Assembly (NCBI GenBank): GCA_947259885.1
Contig: CAMYNW010000007.1
Location: forward strand, 1-64,000
Direction of reading: 5' to 3'
Length of the DNA stretch: 64,000 nt
DNA from: an uncultured Gammaproteobacteria bacterium
GTDB taxonomy: Bacteria; Pseudomonadota; Gammaproteobacteria; Arenicellales; Poriferihabitantaceae
Shown here: positions 48,577-58,503 of the stretch, one piece after another
How the letters are laid out: each line of letters begins with the position of its first letter
Numbering within the stretch: position 1 is the first letter of the stretch
Notes under the pieces: model-generated
The model's database searches: none
Told to the model about the DNA's origin: nothing
Seen by the model: only the letters and a program-made list of their open reading frames with translations
Translations under genes and position numbers: made by a program

Positions 48577-50856
48577 ATGTCGAGAAAACGCACCGCTGCC
48601 CCATCACTGAAGAAAGAAGTTCGCCCGGTTGAACTGGAAAAGCTGTCAATTGCAAAGTTTACTGAAAGTGCGTATCTCAACTACTCGATGTATGTCATTC
48701 TTGATCGTGCATTGCCGAGCATCGCGGATGGACTAAAACCGGTTCAAAGGCGAATCGTATACGCAATGTCGGACCTGAACCTCCATTCTGGGGCCAAATA
48801 TAAAAAATCAGCCAGAACCGTCGGGGATGTGCTCGGTAAGTTTCACCCCCATGGTGACAGCGCTTGCTATGAAGCCATGGTATTGATGGCTCAGCCGTTC
48901 AGTTATCGCTATCCGTTGATCGACGGTCAGGGCAATTGGGGTAGTCAAGATGACCCCAAATCTTTTGCTGCGATGCGCTATACAGAGTCAAGGATGACCC
49001 GTTATGCCCAGCTTCTATTAGCTGAGCTGGACCAAGGTACCACCGAATGGGTCGCAAATTTCGATGGAACCCTAAAGGAACCCAGACTATTACCGGCTCG
49101 ACTACCCAATGTGTTACTGAACGGAGGTTCTGGAATAGCCGTGGGCATGGCGACTGATATACCTCCGCATAACATGCGGGAGGTGGTCAGCGCCTGCGTA
49201 AGACTGCTGGAAGATCCGAAAGCGGGACTTGCAGAGATTTGCGAGCACATCAAAGGTCCGGATTTTCCAACCGAGGCGGAGCTGATTTCGCCGCCAGAGG
49301 AAATCAGGCAGATATACGAAACCGGAAATGGTTCGCTGAAACTGCGTGCGGCCTGGGATAAGGAGGGTGGGGAAATCGTTATCAGTGCGCTACCTTACCA
49401 GGTATCCGGTGCCAGGATACAAGAGCAGATAGCCGCACAGATGACGGCCAAGAAATTACCCATGGTAACCGATCTTCGGGACGAGTCCGATCATGAAAGC
49501 CCGGTGAGACTGGTTATCGAGCCGCGTTCTAACCGGGTAGACCTGGACGCCTTAATGAATCACCTGTTTGCCACCACCGATCTAGAGCGAAGCTATCGGG
49601 TTAACCTGAATATGATTGGGCTGAATGGAAAACCCCGGGTCTACGATCTAAAGTCGTTACTCAAGGAATGGCTGGATTACCGATTGACTACCGTCAAAAG
49701 GCGGCTCCAGTTTCGCTATGACAAAATTGTTCAACAGCTGCACATTCTTGAAGGCTATCTGATTGCTTTTCTGAATATTGATGAAGTTATTCAAATCATC
49801 CGGTCGGAAGATGAACCTAAACCGGTGTTGATGAAGCGATTCAAACTCACCGATGTTCAGGCTGAAGCCATTCTCGAGTTGAAACTGCGTCGATTAGCGA
49901 AGCTGGAAGAAATCAAAATACGCCATGAGCACGAAGAACTGGAAAAAGAACGTAACTGGCTCAGCAAAATTCTTAAATCCAGAGCCAAGCTAAAAAACCT
50001 GGTACGTGATGAACTGATTGCCGACGCAAAAGATTATGGTGATCCCAGACGCTCGGCAATTACCCAGCGGGAAGCCGCCAAAGCGATGGATCATCATGAC
50101 CTGGTGCCTGCAGAACCGGTAACCGCGATCCTTTCTACAAAAGGCTGGATTCGTGCTGCAAAAGGTCATGAAGTCGACCCCTCACAGCTGAACTTCAAGT
50201 CAGGAGACAAATTTTTAAGTGCAGCCCGCGGCAAAACCAACGGAATCCTGCTCACGATCGACTCTAATGGGAGATCTTACTCCATTCCACCTCATTCCTT
50301 GCCATCTGCACGTAGTTTCGGCGAGCCGTTAAGCAGCATGATCAACCCCCAGGCGGGGGCGCACTTCTGCGGCTTGATGATGGGTGTAGAGGATACCGAG
50401 TATCTGTTGTGCACCAATGCGGGCTACGGATTCGTATGCAAATTGGGGGAGCTTGTAAGCCGTAACAAAGCCGGTAAAGCGACTCTGAAAGCCGAGGATA
50501 ATGTTAATGTCCTGATTCCGCAGCGAGTCACTGACTTTGACGACGACTGGGCCGCTGTGATCACCAGTGTTGGCCGCTTGCTGATTTTTACTGTGGGTGA
50601 ATTAACCCGACTCGCGCGAGGCAAAGGGATCAAACTGATCAACATCCCAGGGGCCAAATTCAAAGCTGGGGAGGAGAGCGTAGTCGACTATGCGGTGTTT
50701 TGTGAAGGTGAGCACCTGCGCATCACCAGTGGCAAACGCCACCTAAATCTGAAACCCTCCGATTTCGATAACTACGTCGGACAAAGAGCCCAACGCGGTA
50801 AATTCCTACCCCGTGGATTTCGACAGGTACATACAATTGAAGCATTCAGTAAATAG
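48577..50856 (+). CDS. parC: DNA topoisomerase IV subunit A
   Basis: Type II topoisomerase breakage-reunion subunit that separates daughter chromosomes. From the ATG at 48577 the protein has 759 residues. The catalytic tyrosine is Y135 in [11 protein letters not shown]. The quinolone-determining segment reads [11 protein letters not shown] with the sensitive-type Ser95 and Glu99. The C-terminal beta-pinwheel is shorter than in GyrA and has no complete GyrA box, so it is ParC. The frame is open to 48430, but that extension overlaps the divergent deacylase gene and is foreign to the family. parE is not nearby. Confidence 0.95.
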   Translation: MSRKRTAAPSLKKEVRPVELEKLSIAKFTESAYLNYSMYVILDRALPSIADGLKPVQRRIVYAMSDLNLHSGAKYKKSARTVGDVLGKFHPHGDSACYEAMVLMAQPFSYRYPLIDGQGNWGSQDDPKSFAAMRYTESRMTRYAQLLLAELDQGTTEWVANFDGTLKEPRLLPARLPNVLLNGGSGIAVGMATDIPPHNMREVVSACVRLLEDPKAGLAEICEHIKGPDFPTEAELISPPEEIRQIYETGNGSLKLRAAWDKEGGEIVISALPYQVSGARIQEQIAAQMTAKKLPMVTDLRDESDHESPVRLVIEPRSNRVDLDALMNHLFATTDLERSYRVNLNMIGLNGKPRVYDLKSLLKEWLDYRLTTVKRRLQFRYDKIVQQLHILEGYLIAFLNIDEVIQIIRSEDEPKPVLMKRFKLTDVQAEAILELKLRRLAKLEEIKIRHEHEELEKERNWLSKILKSRAKLKNLVRDELIADAKDYGDPRRSAITQREAAKAMDHHDLVPAEPVTAILSTKGWIRAAKGHEVDPSQLNFKSGDKFLSAARGKTNGILLTIDSNGRSYSIPPHSLPSARSFGEPLSSMINPQAGAHFCGLMMGVEDTEYLLCTNAGYGFVCKLGELVSRNKAGKATLKAEDNVNVLIPQRVTDFDDDWAAVITSVGRLLIFTVGELTRLARGKGIKLINIPGAKFKAGEESVVDYAVFCEGEHLRITSGKRHLNLKPSDFDNYVGQRAQRGKFLPRGFRQVHTIEAFSK

Positions 50857-50889
50857 CGCAAATAGAGCGCTCGCAATTTTATATCCCCC

Positions 50890-51780
50890 ATGACTACTGC
50901 CCTGTTTAAGTCCGACCTGCCTGATTTAGAATTGATTTATCGCGGCAAGGTTCGAGATGTCTATGCCATAGATCACGACCACATGCTGATAATCGCGAGT
51001 GATCGGCTTTCCGCTTTCGATGTCATCATGCCTCAACCGATCCCAGGTAAGGGTGAAGTACTCACCAGGGTAGCCAACTTCTGGTTTGAAAGGACCAAGC
51101 ACCTCGTGCCCAATCACTTGACTACATTATCGCTTGAGCAGGTGGTTCCGGACCTGGCACAAAGAGAAGTGATTGGCGATCGTGCCACCATCGCGCAACG
51201 ACTTAAACCACTCCCGATTGAAGCGGTTGTGCGGGGCTACATTATTGGATCCGGCTGGAAAGATTATCAGGCCACTGGCGCCATTTGTGGAATATCGCTG
51301 CCGGCCGGATTGAAACAGGCCCAGAAGCTGGATCAGCCATTATTCACCCCGGCGACCAAGGCGGAAATGGGTGAACATGATGAGAATATTAGTTTCCAGC
51401 AGGTGCAAAATACTTTAGGCGCTGAACTTGCTGAAAAGATTAAAGCGCTCAGCATTCAGATCTACTCTGAGGCGGCTGATTACGCGAGAACGCGGGGCAT
51501 TATCATCGCCGACACTAAATTTGAATTTGGTCTGGATGACGATGACAGACTGCATCTGATCGACGAAGTCCTGACACCGGATTCATCGCGTTTCTGGCCG
51601 GCTGACACCTATACCATAGGCATCAGCCCGCCAAGTTTCGACAAGCAATTTGTCAGGGACTACCTGGAAACACTGGACTGGAACAAAACCGCACCAGGAC
51701 CCGATCTGCCCAAAGAGATCATTCTAAAGACTGCGGAAAAATACGCCGAAGCGGAATCTCGGTTAGTCCATTCACGCTAA
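50890..51780 (+). CDS. purC: SAICAR synthetase, long form
   Basis: Joins CAIR and aspartate with ATP to form SAICAR in purine synthesis. It has 296 residues, the longer form found in yeast and a number of proteobacteria, compared with 237 in E. coli. Motifs: [64 protein letters not shown] and [12 protein letters not shown]. It follows parC by 33 bases on the same strand. Confidence 0.95.
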   Translation: MTTALFKSDLPDLELIYRGKVRDVYAIDHDHMLIIASDRLSAFDVIMPQPIPGKGEVLTRVANFWFERTKHLVPNHLTTLSLEQVVPDLAQREVIGDRATIAQRLKPLPIEAVVRGYIIGSGWKDYQATGAICGISLPAGLKQAQKLDQPLFTPATKAEMGEHDENISFQQVQNTLGAELAEKIKALSIQIYSEAADYARTRGIIIADTKFEFGLDDDDRLHLIDEVLTPDSSRFWPADTYTIGISPPSFDKQFVRDYLETLDWNKTAPGPDLPKEIILKTAEKYAEAESRLVHSR

Positions 51781-51893
51781 TCAAGTCTCGGTGAACCTCT
51801 CCCCCCTGCCACATTCGGTGTTGAATCTGCCCGGCACATTGCACTGAAGGTAGAATAATCTATTCTCACCCCGATTGCTGGCATTATAGAAAG

Positions 51894-52763
51894 CTAGCCT
51901 GCGGGTTTCTTCCTGAAAAAGTTACGAAATGACGAAAAAAATCCGCCCTCGCTATCTTTGTTTTTAGCGGACTGGCTATACCACTGACCGACAATCTTTG
52001 TGTCGCCACTGAGGTAAGTACTATCAGGAAAGTTTAACTCTAAAACTCTGCGTGAATCATCAGCAAGATCAACGAAATCCATAGCTTCATAACTACGTAC
52101 AAGCAGTGCCAGAGCCTCTTCCACTGCAGGGGCATCCGGATAATTTTCAACTACGCCTTTGGCTCGGTTCACCACTGCAACATGGGCGCCCTTGGAAAAG
52201 TAGAAGGTCGCGATAGCAATCTGGTGCTTAGCAAGAGCGTTGGTCAGATATCTGACCCTTTCGCGGGCACTGGGCGCATAGCGACTTTCAGGAAACAGCG
52301 TGTAAACGTCCTTGAACGCGTTCAGCGCGTCTAAGGTTAAAGTAGGATCACGATCACTCAGATCATCTTTTCCCAATAAGAACCCAAAAGTCGACTTGTC
52401 CTCCTCAAAGCTTGATAACCCTTTCAGATAATAAGCATAATCCACGGAGGAGTGGGCAGGATGTAGCTTGATGAATCGATCCGCTGCGGCAATAGCAAGA
52501 CCGGGCTCATCATTTTTATAGTAAGCATAGATCGTATCAAGCTGGACCTGCTCCGCATACACACCATAAGGATATTTGGCTTCAAGAACGCGCAACCGTT
52601 CCACCGCGGTACCCCACCTTTCCTTTTCCATGCTTTCCTTAGCGCGCTCATATAATTCTTCAACTGTCGCATTTTCATCGACCTCATCCTTCTTTTTAAA
52701 AACTGAGCAACCAGCCAACATAATGGTAACGGCGATCAGTATCAGCCAGGTTTTATTTCTCAT
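51894..52763 (-). CDS. bamD: Outer membrane assembly lipoprotein BamD
   Basis: Essential lipoprotein of the BAM complex that inserts outer-membrane beta-barrels. It has 289 residues. The lipoprotein signal peptide ends in the lipobox LAGC, with the acylated Cys at 19, followed by SVFKKKDE. TPR-type repeats cover about 33-245 (YERAKESMEKERWGTAVERLRVLEAKYPYG, FPESRYAPSARERVRYL). Divergent from rluD, the conserved bamD/rluD pairing of gammaproteobacteria. Confidence 0.95.
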   Translation of the reverse strand: MRNKTWLILIAVTIMLAGCSVFKKKDEVDENATVEELYERAKESMEKERWGTAVERLRVLEAKYPYGVYAEQVQLDTIYAYYKNDEPGLAIAAADRFIKLHPAHSSVDYAYYLKGLSSFEEDKSTFGFLLGKDDLSDRDPTLTLDALNAFKDVYTLFPESRYAPSARERVRYLTNALAKHQIAIATFYFSKGAHVAVVNRAKGVVENYPDAPAVEEALALLVRSYEAMDFVDLADDSRRVLELNFPDSTYLSGDTKIVGQWYSQSAKNKDSEGGFFSSFRNFFRKKPAG

Positions 52764-52905
52764 AGTTATCGGGCAGAGAACGGGAGTGATATCGTAAAAT
52801 CAGGAACTTGCGGCGCCAAGGTATATTCGCATCAGCCCTTGTATTTTGCCATATAAGACCTGCAGAAAACACAAAGCAAGATTAATAGCTATCGACAGCA
52901 CTGAA

Positions 52906-53877
52906 ATGATCGAGCCTGAAACACACTTCACACTAGATATATTGGCCGATATGGAAGGAATGCGGGTAGATCGAGCACTTGCGGATCTATTACCAGAGTA
53001 CTCTCGAGCCGCGATCCAGGAGTGGCTTAAACAGGGCAATGTTGTACTGCAAAATAAGCGGATGAAACCCAGCGATCGTCTACGCGGAGGAGAGTCTCTG
53101 CAGATCTCGATTCCGGCGCAAAAGCCGGCGCAATGGGCGGCACAAAAAATGCCTCTTAAGCTGGTTTACTCAGACGATCATCTGATAGTAATTAACAAAC
53201 CAGCTGGCCTTGTGGTCCATCCCGGGGCAGGAAATCCTGATCAGACACTGCTGAACGCTTTGTTGTATTTTGATCCGACCCTGCGATACCTGCCAAGGGC
53301 CGGCATTGTGCATCGCCTCGACAAAGACACCTCCGGATTGATGGTAATGGCAAGGACTGAGCCAGCCAGACAGTTATTGATTGAACAGATCAAGGATCGC
53401 CAGGTCAGCCGTCGCTACCTCGCAGTCGTTAATGGATTGCCGGTATCTGGAGAGACCATAGACCAACCTATCGGTCGACACCAGCACGACCGTTTGCGCA
53501 TGGCTGTAACCGAGCGTGGAAAACCTGCAGTAACCCACATTCGGATAAAACAAAAATTCCGCAGTCACAGTCTGGTTGAGGCAATACTCGAAACCGGCCG
53601 AACCCACCAGATACGAGTTCACTTAGCATGGCGCGGATTTCCGTTAGTTGGTGATCCGCTTTATGGTGGTCGAGTGAAGCTGCCCCCGTCAGCAGAAGAG
53701 CGGGTTATAAATTGCCTCCAGGGATTTAACCGGCAGGCCCTGCACGCATACCGCTTGAGCCTGGTGCACCCCGCGAGCCAACAGAATCTGACTTGGCAGC
53801 AGGAGATGCCCGAGGATATGGATAATCTTTTACGCATACTTAACTCGGACCAGGCATTGAAAAGCGGAAATCAGTGA
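52906..53877 (+). CDS. rluD: 23S rRNA pseudouridine synthase RluD
   Basis: Makes pseudouridines in helix 69 of 23S rRNA. From the ATG at 52906 the catalytic Asp falls at residue 139 in IVHRLDKDTSG, the same number as in E. coli RluD, which favours this start over an in-frame ATG at 52846. There is an N-terminal S4 domain (about 18-75) followed by the catalytic domain, with VINKPAGLVVHPGAG and ETGRTHQIRVH. It has 323 residues. Followed by a rhomboid gene in place of the usual yfiH homologue. Confidence 0.95.
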   Translation: MIEPETHFTLDILADMEGMRVDRALADLLPEYSRAAIQEWLKQGNVVLQNKRMKPSDRLRGGESLQISIPAQKPAQWAAQKMPLKLVYSDDHLIVINKPAGLVVHPGAGNPDQTLLNALLYFDPTLRYLPRAGIVHRLDKDTSGLMVMARTEPARQLLIEQIKDRQVSRRYLAVVNGLPVSGETIDQPIGRHQHDRLRMAVTERGKPAVTHIRIKQKFRSHSLVEAILETGRTHQIRVHLAWRGFPLVGDPLYGGRVKLPPSAEERVINCLQGFNRQALHAYRLSLVHPASQQNLTWQQEMPEDMDNLLRILNSDQALKSGNQ

Positions 53878-54440
53878 AATCAAGTTCCGCCGCCAAACCC
53901 AGACGCCATACTGTAATCGAGGAGCTAACAGGAATTCTGGTATTTATCGGAATCATATGGGTGGTGTTCATACTCGACAGGTTCCTCCCTCTGGAAAGGT
54001 TAGCCCTTTATCCCCGCCACATGTCAGGACTGCCTGGAATTATGCTATCGCCATTTCTGCACAAGGACCTGTCCCATATCGTGAGCAACTCGGTTCCACT
54101 ATTTGCCTTGCTGGCATTGCTAGCGGGCTCCAGAGCAGACAGCCGAAAAGCTGTCTTGTCTATTATTGTTACCTCTGGCGGCTTGCTGTGGCTGTTTGGC
54201 AGGTCGGTGCCAGTAATCGGGGCAAGCGGCCTGGTGTTCGGACTGATCGTATTTCTGATATTAAGTGGAATACGTGAACGCCGAGGCATTGCAACGGGGG
54301 TAAGTTTACTGGTTGGGCTCAGTTACGGATCAACTTTGCTTGCTGGCATCATGCCTGGTCAAACCGGTATATCCTGGGACGGACATCTGGCAGGTGCAGT
54401 TGCCGGCGGTATCTGTGCCTGGCTGTTCACGCTCCGCTAA
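53874..54440 (+). CDS. Rhomboid-family intramembrane serine protease
   Basis: Membrane protease that cleaves transmembrane segments. It has 188 residues with six likely helices. The catalytic pair is Ser118 in VIGASGLVFG and His171 in SWDGHLAGAVAGG; the first-helix region has YPRHMSGLPGIMLSPFLHKDLSHIVSN, with the conserved His/Asn-bearing segment. The start is GTG, overlapping the rluD stop (GTGA). The end overlaps nadC on the other strand by 14 bases. No rhombosortase-type partner or GlyGly-CTERM protein is seen here. Confidence 0.88.
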   Translation: MKSSSAAKPRRHTVIEELTGILVFIGIIWVVFILDRFLPLERLALYPRHMSGLPGIMLSPFLHKDLSHIVSNSVPLFALLALLAGSRADSRKAVLSIIVTSGGLLWLFGRSVPVIGASGLVFGLIVFLILSGIRERRGIATGVSLLVGLSYGSTLLAGIMPGQTGISWDGHLAGAVAGGICAWLFTLR

Positions 54441-55284
54441 AACGCAAAGAAAAATCAACTGCGCACAAGTGCTTGGTCAGTGCCCCAACGGAGATATAGT
54501 CGACACCTGTTTCCGCAATCTCTCGCAGGCTTTCCATGGTGACGTTACCCGAGGCCTCAATCTCAGCACGTCCTGCGGCGCGCCTCACGCCCTCTCTCAT
54601 CATGTCCAGATCAAAATTATCTAACATGATTCTAGTGGCGTTTGCGGCAAGCGCCTGATCGAGCTGATCCAGCGATTCAACCTCAATTTCCAGCAGATCG
54701 CATTCTGGCGCTGCCTGTCGAGCCGCTGCCAGCGCATTGGCTATGGAGCCCGTTGCCGCGATGTGGTTTTCCTTAAGCAGCACTCCATCATACAAACCAA
54801 TACGATGATTGTGCGCGCCCCCGGCAACTACCGCGTATTTCTGAGCCAGTCGCAATCCTGGTAAGGTTTTACGCGTATCAAGTATACGAGCCTGGGTGCC
54901 TTCCACAGCCTTCACATAACGTGATGCCTGAGTGGCCACCCCGGACAAGGTCTGCAGAAAGTTTATTGCTGTTCTTTCGGCGGTAAGAATCGATCGAGCG
55001 CTGCCTTCAAGTGAACACACAACGCAATCAGGAGTTAAAGTTTCTCCGTCTGCGAAACGCCATGAAACATCAATTTCAGGATCAACCAGATGGCAACATC
55101 GGTCAAACCACGCCACACCGCAAAGGACTGCCTGTTCTCGGCAAATCAATTGTGCAGTGATCTGTGTATTTTTGTCGATGAGACTGGCGGTGAGGTCCCC
55201 TGACCCAATGTCTTCATCTAGAGCGGCACCTACCGTCCTGTCGATCTCCTGGGCAGCAGGTAGAAATGTCTCAAGTTCAATCAT
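54427..55284 (-). CDS. nadC: Nicotinate-nucleotide pyrophosphorylase NadC
   Basis: Quinolinate phosphoribosyltransferase of NAD synthesis. It has 285 residues from the ATG at 55284; a TTG one codon earlier is less likely. Motifs: DIGSGDLTASLI, ERTAINFLQTLSGVAT, ILDTRKTLPGLRLAQKYAVVAGG, NHRIGLYDGVLLKENHI and EIEVESLDQ. Convergent overlap with the rhomboid gene. Confidence 0.95.
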   Translation of the reverse strand: MIELETFLPAAQEIDRTVGAALDEDIGSGDLTASLIDKNTQITAQLICREQAVLCGVAWFDRCCHLVDPEIDVSWRFADGETLTPDCVVCSLEGSARSILTAERTAINFLQTLSGVATQASRYVKAVEGTQARILDTRKTLPGLRLAQKYAVVAGGAHNHRIGLYDGVLLKENHIAATGSIANALAAARQAAPECDLLEIEVESLDQLDQALAANATRIMLDNFDLDMMREGVRRAAGRAEIEASGNVTMESLREIAETGVDYISVGALTKHLCAVDFSLRFSGA

Positions 55285-55332
55285 CAAACCACTATATTCC
55301 GATGTCTGTTAGCCCGTTTCTATTCCCCAGAA

Positions 55333-55380
55333 TTGACCCCAGATCGAAGTATATGGCTAAATTGTCCGAATAATACAATT
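55333..55380 (+). promoter_or_regulatory. Candidate promoter with palindromic operator upstream of the ligase gene
   Basis: TTGACC (55333-55338) and CTAAAT (55357-55362) are 18 bases apart. Overlapping the -10 and running downstream is the inverted repeat AATTGT (55360-55365), nine-base spacer, ACAATT (55375-55380), the geometry of a repressor site. Both are pattern-based guesses. Confidence 0.3.
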
Positions 55381-55404
55381 GATAATCTTTGGAGTGCATA
55401 ACCC

Positions 55405-56958
55405 TTGCCAAGCAATCTTTGGTCGCTGATAGAACCTTCGTTAAAAAAACACGCCGACCGCACTGCGTGGATATGTCGGCAGCGCCACGGTAGACGTGAG
55501 GTCAGCTATCAACAGATTCTTGACGCCGCACTATGCACTGCCCATGATCTGAGGCAGGCCGGAGTCGAGGCTGGAGATACGGTCGGGATTACCGCGCCCA
55601 ACGGGCCGGAATGGACCATCGCCGCATTAGCGGCTTTTCGCATCGGCTCTCCAATTGCGCCGATTCATATCGGTAATAGCGATCACGAAATCCAAACTCA
55701 GATTGCTGCGGTAAGTCCTAAAGTGATGTTGATTCACGAGTCGGACCTTGAACATGACACTCGGATTCCCGTAACACTGCAGTCCGACAGAGAAAAACTC
55801 GAAGCAGAGTCTGCCATTCCCGCAGCGGATGAACCCACCGCGGTTGCGATGCGAATCTATACATCGGGGAGCACGGGCAGCCCAAAGGTTGTGAAGTTAT
55901 CTCACAGCAATCTTGCATCAAATGTAATCGCGGCTGTCAACATCGAGTCGTTCGGCGCAGAAGACAGATTTATCTCGCTACTACCCTTCTCCCATGCTAT
56001 GGGAATTACCGGCAATGTCAATCTGCCGTACTTCGTGGGCGCGACCCTGGTATCTCCGAAGGTCCTCGCCGCCAACGAAATTCTGGCGACCTTGCAGGAA
56101 GAAAAAATTACAGTGGTGATAGCGGTACCGAGACTCTTTCGCAATGTCATGCTTGGCATGGAAAAAAAATTCAGCGCAGGCGGCAAAGGTTTGGCAATGT
56201 ATCGGAAGTTGCTGAAGTCCATGCCTAAACATATGCGTCGGTATTTAAACGCGCCGATCCGTAATAAGCTCGGCGGCAACATTAAAATCTGGGTCAGTGG
56301 TGGCTCACACCTCGATGGGCGCATCAGCCGCTACTATCACGATCTGGGATTGCCACTCAGGCAGGGTTACGGCCTGACTGAGACCTCGCCACTATCCTGC
56401 GTCCAGGATAATTTTGATGATGCCCTTGAAAGTGTTGGCCGCCCCATAGATCAGGTTGAAGTCAAAATCGTCGACCCTGATGAAAACGGAAACGGAGAAG
56501 TCTGGATAAAAGGACCCAATGTGATGATCGGATACGAGGATGATACACAGACTTCTGAGGCGATGGAGGATGGCTGGTTCAAGACCGGCGACATCGCAAA
56601 GATTGATGACGCGGGCAGAGTCACTTTGACCGGTCGGTCCAAGCGCCTGATCGTTACCGAAGCGGGTAAAAACGTATATCCAGAAGAGCTTGAGACCTTA
56701 TTGGAGCGCGATCCAATGGTGAAGGAGGCTGGCGTTCTCGAAGCAGAAATGAAACCAGTATGCATTCTCTCTATGGATGCTGAGGATTCCGCGGCTGAAG
56801 CCAGAAGAGTGCTGAAGAATTTTAATAGCCTGGTGTCGAAACATAACCAGATCACGCGTTTTGCTATTGTTGAAGAGCTACCGCGCACACCCCTGGGTAA
56901 GATGGCCCTGCAAGAATTACCTGGCCTATTTCATCATTGGGAAGTAAAGAGTTCCTGA
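55405..56958 (+). CDS. AMP-dependent acyl-CoA synthetase/ligase family enzyme
   Basis: ANL-superfamily enzyme that adenylates a carboxylic acid, probably to a CoA thioester. It has 517 residues. Motifs in order: the P-loop IYTSGSTGSPKVVKLSH (about 152-168), QGYGLTETSPLSC, TGDIAKIDDAGRVTLTGRSKRLI and the catalytic lysine in PRTPLGKMAL near the C terminus. The middle part resembles long-chain fatty acid CoA ligases, but substrate is not readable. The start is TTG with GGAG about ten bases before it. The gene stands alone, between divergent nadC and thrC. Confidence 0.87.
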   Translation: MPSNLWSLIEPSLKKHADRTAWICRQRHGRREVSYQQILDAALCTAHDLRQAGVEAGDTVGITAPNGPEWTIAALAAFRIGSPIAPIHIGNSDHEIQTQIAAVSPKVMLIHESDLEHDTRIPVTLQSDREKLEAESAIPAADEPTAVAMRIYTSGSTGSPKVVKLSHSNLASNVIAAVNIESFGAEDRFISLLPFSHAMGITGNVNLPYFVGATLVSPKVLAANEILATLQEEKITVVIAVPRLFRNVMLGMEKKFSAGGKGLAMYRKLLKSMPKHMRRYLNAPIRNKLGGNIKIWVSGGSHLDGRISRYYHDLGLPLRQGYGLTETSPLSCVQDNFDDALESVGRPIDQVEVKIVDPDENGNGEVWIKGPNVMIGYEDDTQTSEAMEDGWFKTGDIAKIDDAGRVTLTGRSKRLIVTEAGKNVYPEELETLLERDPMVKEAGVLEAEMKPVCILSMDAEDSAAEARRVLKNFNSLVSKHNQITRFAIVEELPRTPLGKMALQELPGLFHHWEVKSS

Positions 56959-57043
56959 GCAGCTGCAAAACCATCACGGCTGCCCGAGCAAAAATTCTGC
57001 ACCAGAGTGTTAGAATCCGTGCCGGTTTTTCTTGGAATGAATT

Positions 57044-58438
57044 TTGCAATACATCAGTACCCGGGGCAGCGCACCACAGCTTGGTTTTTCCGACGTCACT
57101 CTCGAAGGATAGGCCAGCGACGGCGGGCTCTATCTGCCCGAAACCTGGCCGACGCTGGACAAAGAACAGATCCGTCAGCTTCGTGGACTAGATTATGCTG
57201 ACCTGGCTAGCGAAATCCTGCATCATTTCAGCGGCGATGATATTCCGCGAGATACTCTGGGCCGCTTAACCTCAACGGCCTACAGCAGCTTTGATCATAG
57301 CGCTATTGCGCCATTGAAACAGCTGGACACTTCGCTCTATGTTATGGAGCTTTTTCATGGACCCACTCTGGCATTCAAGGATTTTGCACTACAGTTTCTG
57401 GGCCAGCTGTTTAACTATTTGCTGAGCCAACGTGGTGAGACCTGCACCATCATCGGTGCGACCTCCGGTGATACGGGCTCCGCTGCAATTCAGGCCGTAC
57501 GTGGCCTTAGTGCCGTGACGTTATACATGTTGCACCCGGAGGGAAAAGTCTCGGATGTGCAACGCCGTCAAATGACAACTGTTTTGGATAAAAACATCCA
57601 TAATCTCGCGGTAGACGGCACTTTCGACGACTGCCAGAATCTTGTCAAGGCGATGTTTAACGATAAGAGCTTTCGAGCCTGCCACAATCTGTCTGCGGTA
57701 AACTCGATCAACTGGACGCGGATCGCGGCGCAAGTCGTATACTATTTCCGAGCCGCGCTTGAGCTCGGCGCCCCTGATCAAGCGGTCAATTTTTCGGTCC
57801 CTACAGGAAATTTTGGAAATGTGCTGGCTGGATACGTAGCTAAACAGATGGGGCTTCCGATCAATAAACTCATTATTGGTTCAAACAGCAATGATATTCT
57901 GACCCGTTTTTTTGAATCTGGAAAAATGGAGCAGCGGGGCGTAAACCCGACCCTGTCCCCCAGTATGGATATTCAGATCTCCAGCAATTTCGAGCGCTAT
58001 CTGTTTGAGTTACTGGGCCGAGATTCAGTCGAGATCTGCAATTTAATGCAAAAATTCGCCGATACTGGACAGTTCGAGATTGATCCAGAACATATGACTC
58101 AGGCACAACAACTTTTTGCCGCCCACCGACTGAGTGATGGTGAAACCAGCAAGGAAATTTCCAGGGTCTACCGGGAGACCGGGGAGGTTATGGACCCCCA
58201 TTCAGTGATCGGTGTCGCCGCCGCGAGAATCCATGGAGATCCAGGCGTTCCTACCGTGGTGCTTGGAACCGCGCATCCTGCGAAGTTTGCCGATGCGGTG
58301 GAAAGGGCCACCGGGGTGCCTGTAACGTTGCCCGAAGAGGTGACGCACATCATGGATGACCCTGAAAGAGCAATCAAAATGGCTAATAGTTTAGAGGCTA
58401 TCCAGGCACTAATAAGCGCTGATAAAAATACCAATTAG
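57044..58438 (+). pseudogene. thrC: Threonine synthase, with an in-frame amber codon
   Basis: PLP enzyme that converts O-phosphohomoserine to threonine. Reading from TTG at 57044 gives QYISTRGSAPQLGFSDVTLEG, the standard ThrC start, then TAG at 57110-57112, then ASDGGLYLPETWPTL and an open frame to 58438. Family sequences read EGLASDGGLY, so TAG replaces a leucine codon and one base change from TTG explains it. All the rest is intact: FHGPTLAFKDFALQFL (PLP lysine), GATSGDTGSAAI, VPTGNFGNVLAGY and LGTAHPAKF. If translation restarts downstream (for example TTG at 57314), about 90 residues are lost. Real nonsense mutation, suppressed codon or sequence error. Confidence 0.88.
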
Positions 58439-58503
58439 ATAACACCGTTTCACCTCGACTTATCGGTAAATTAATCGGCCATGCTGCCAGGCAAACACTG
58501 GTA

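Noticed and set aside
57110..57112. TAG reassigned to an amino acid
   Set aside because: TAG terminates other genes here normally (for example the DUF2062 gene and the zinc metallopeptidase), so reassignment is not needed.
56937..57201. Two short plus-strand reading frames before thrC
   Set aside because: They overlap the true thrC N-terminal coding frame (57044 onward), which has clear family similarity; the short frames do not.
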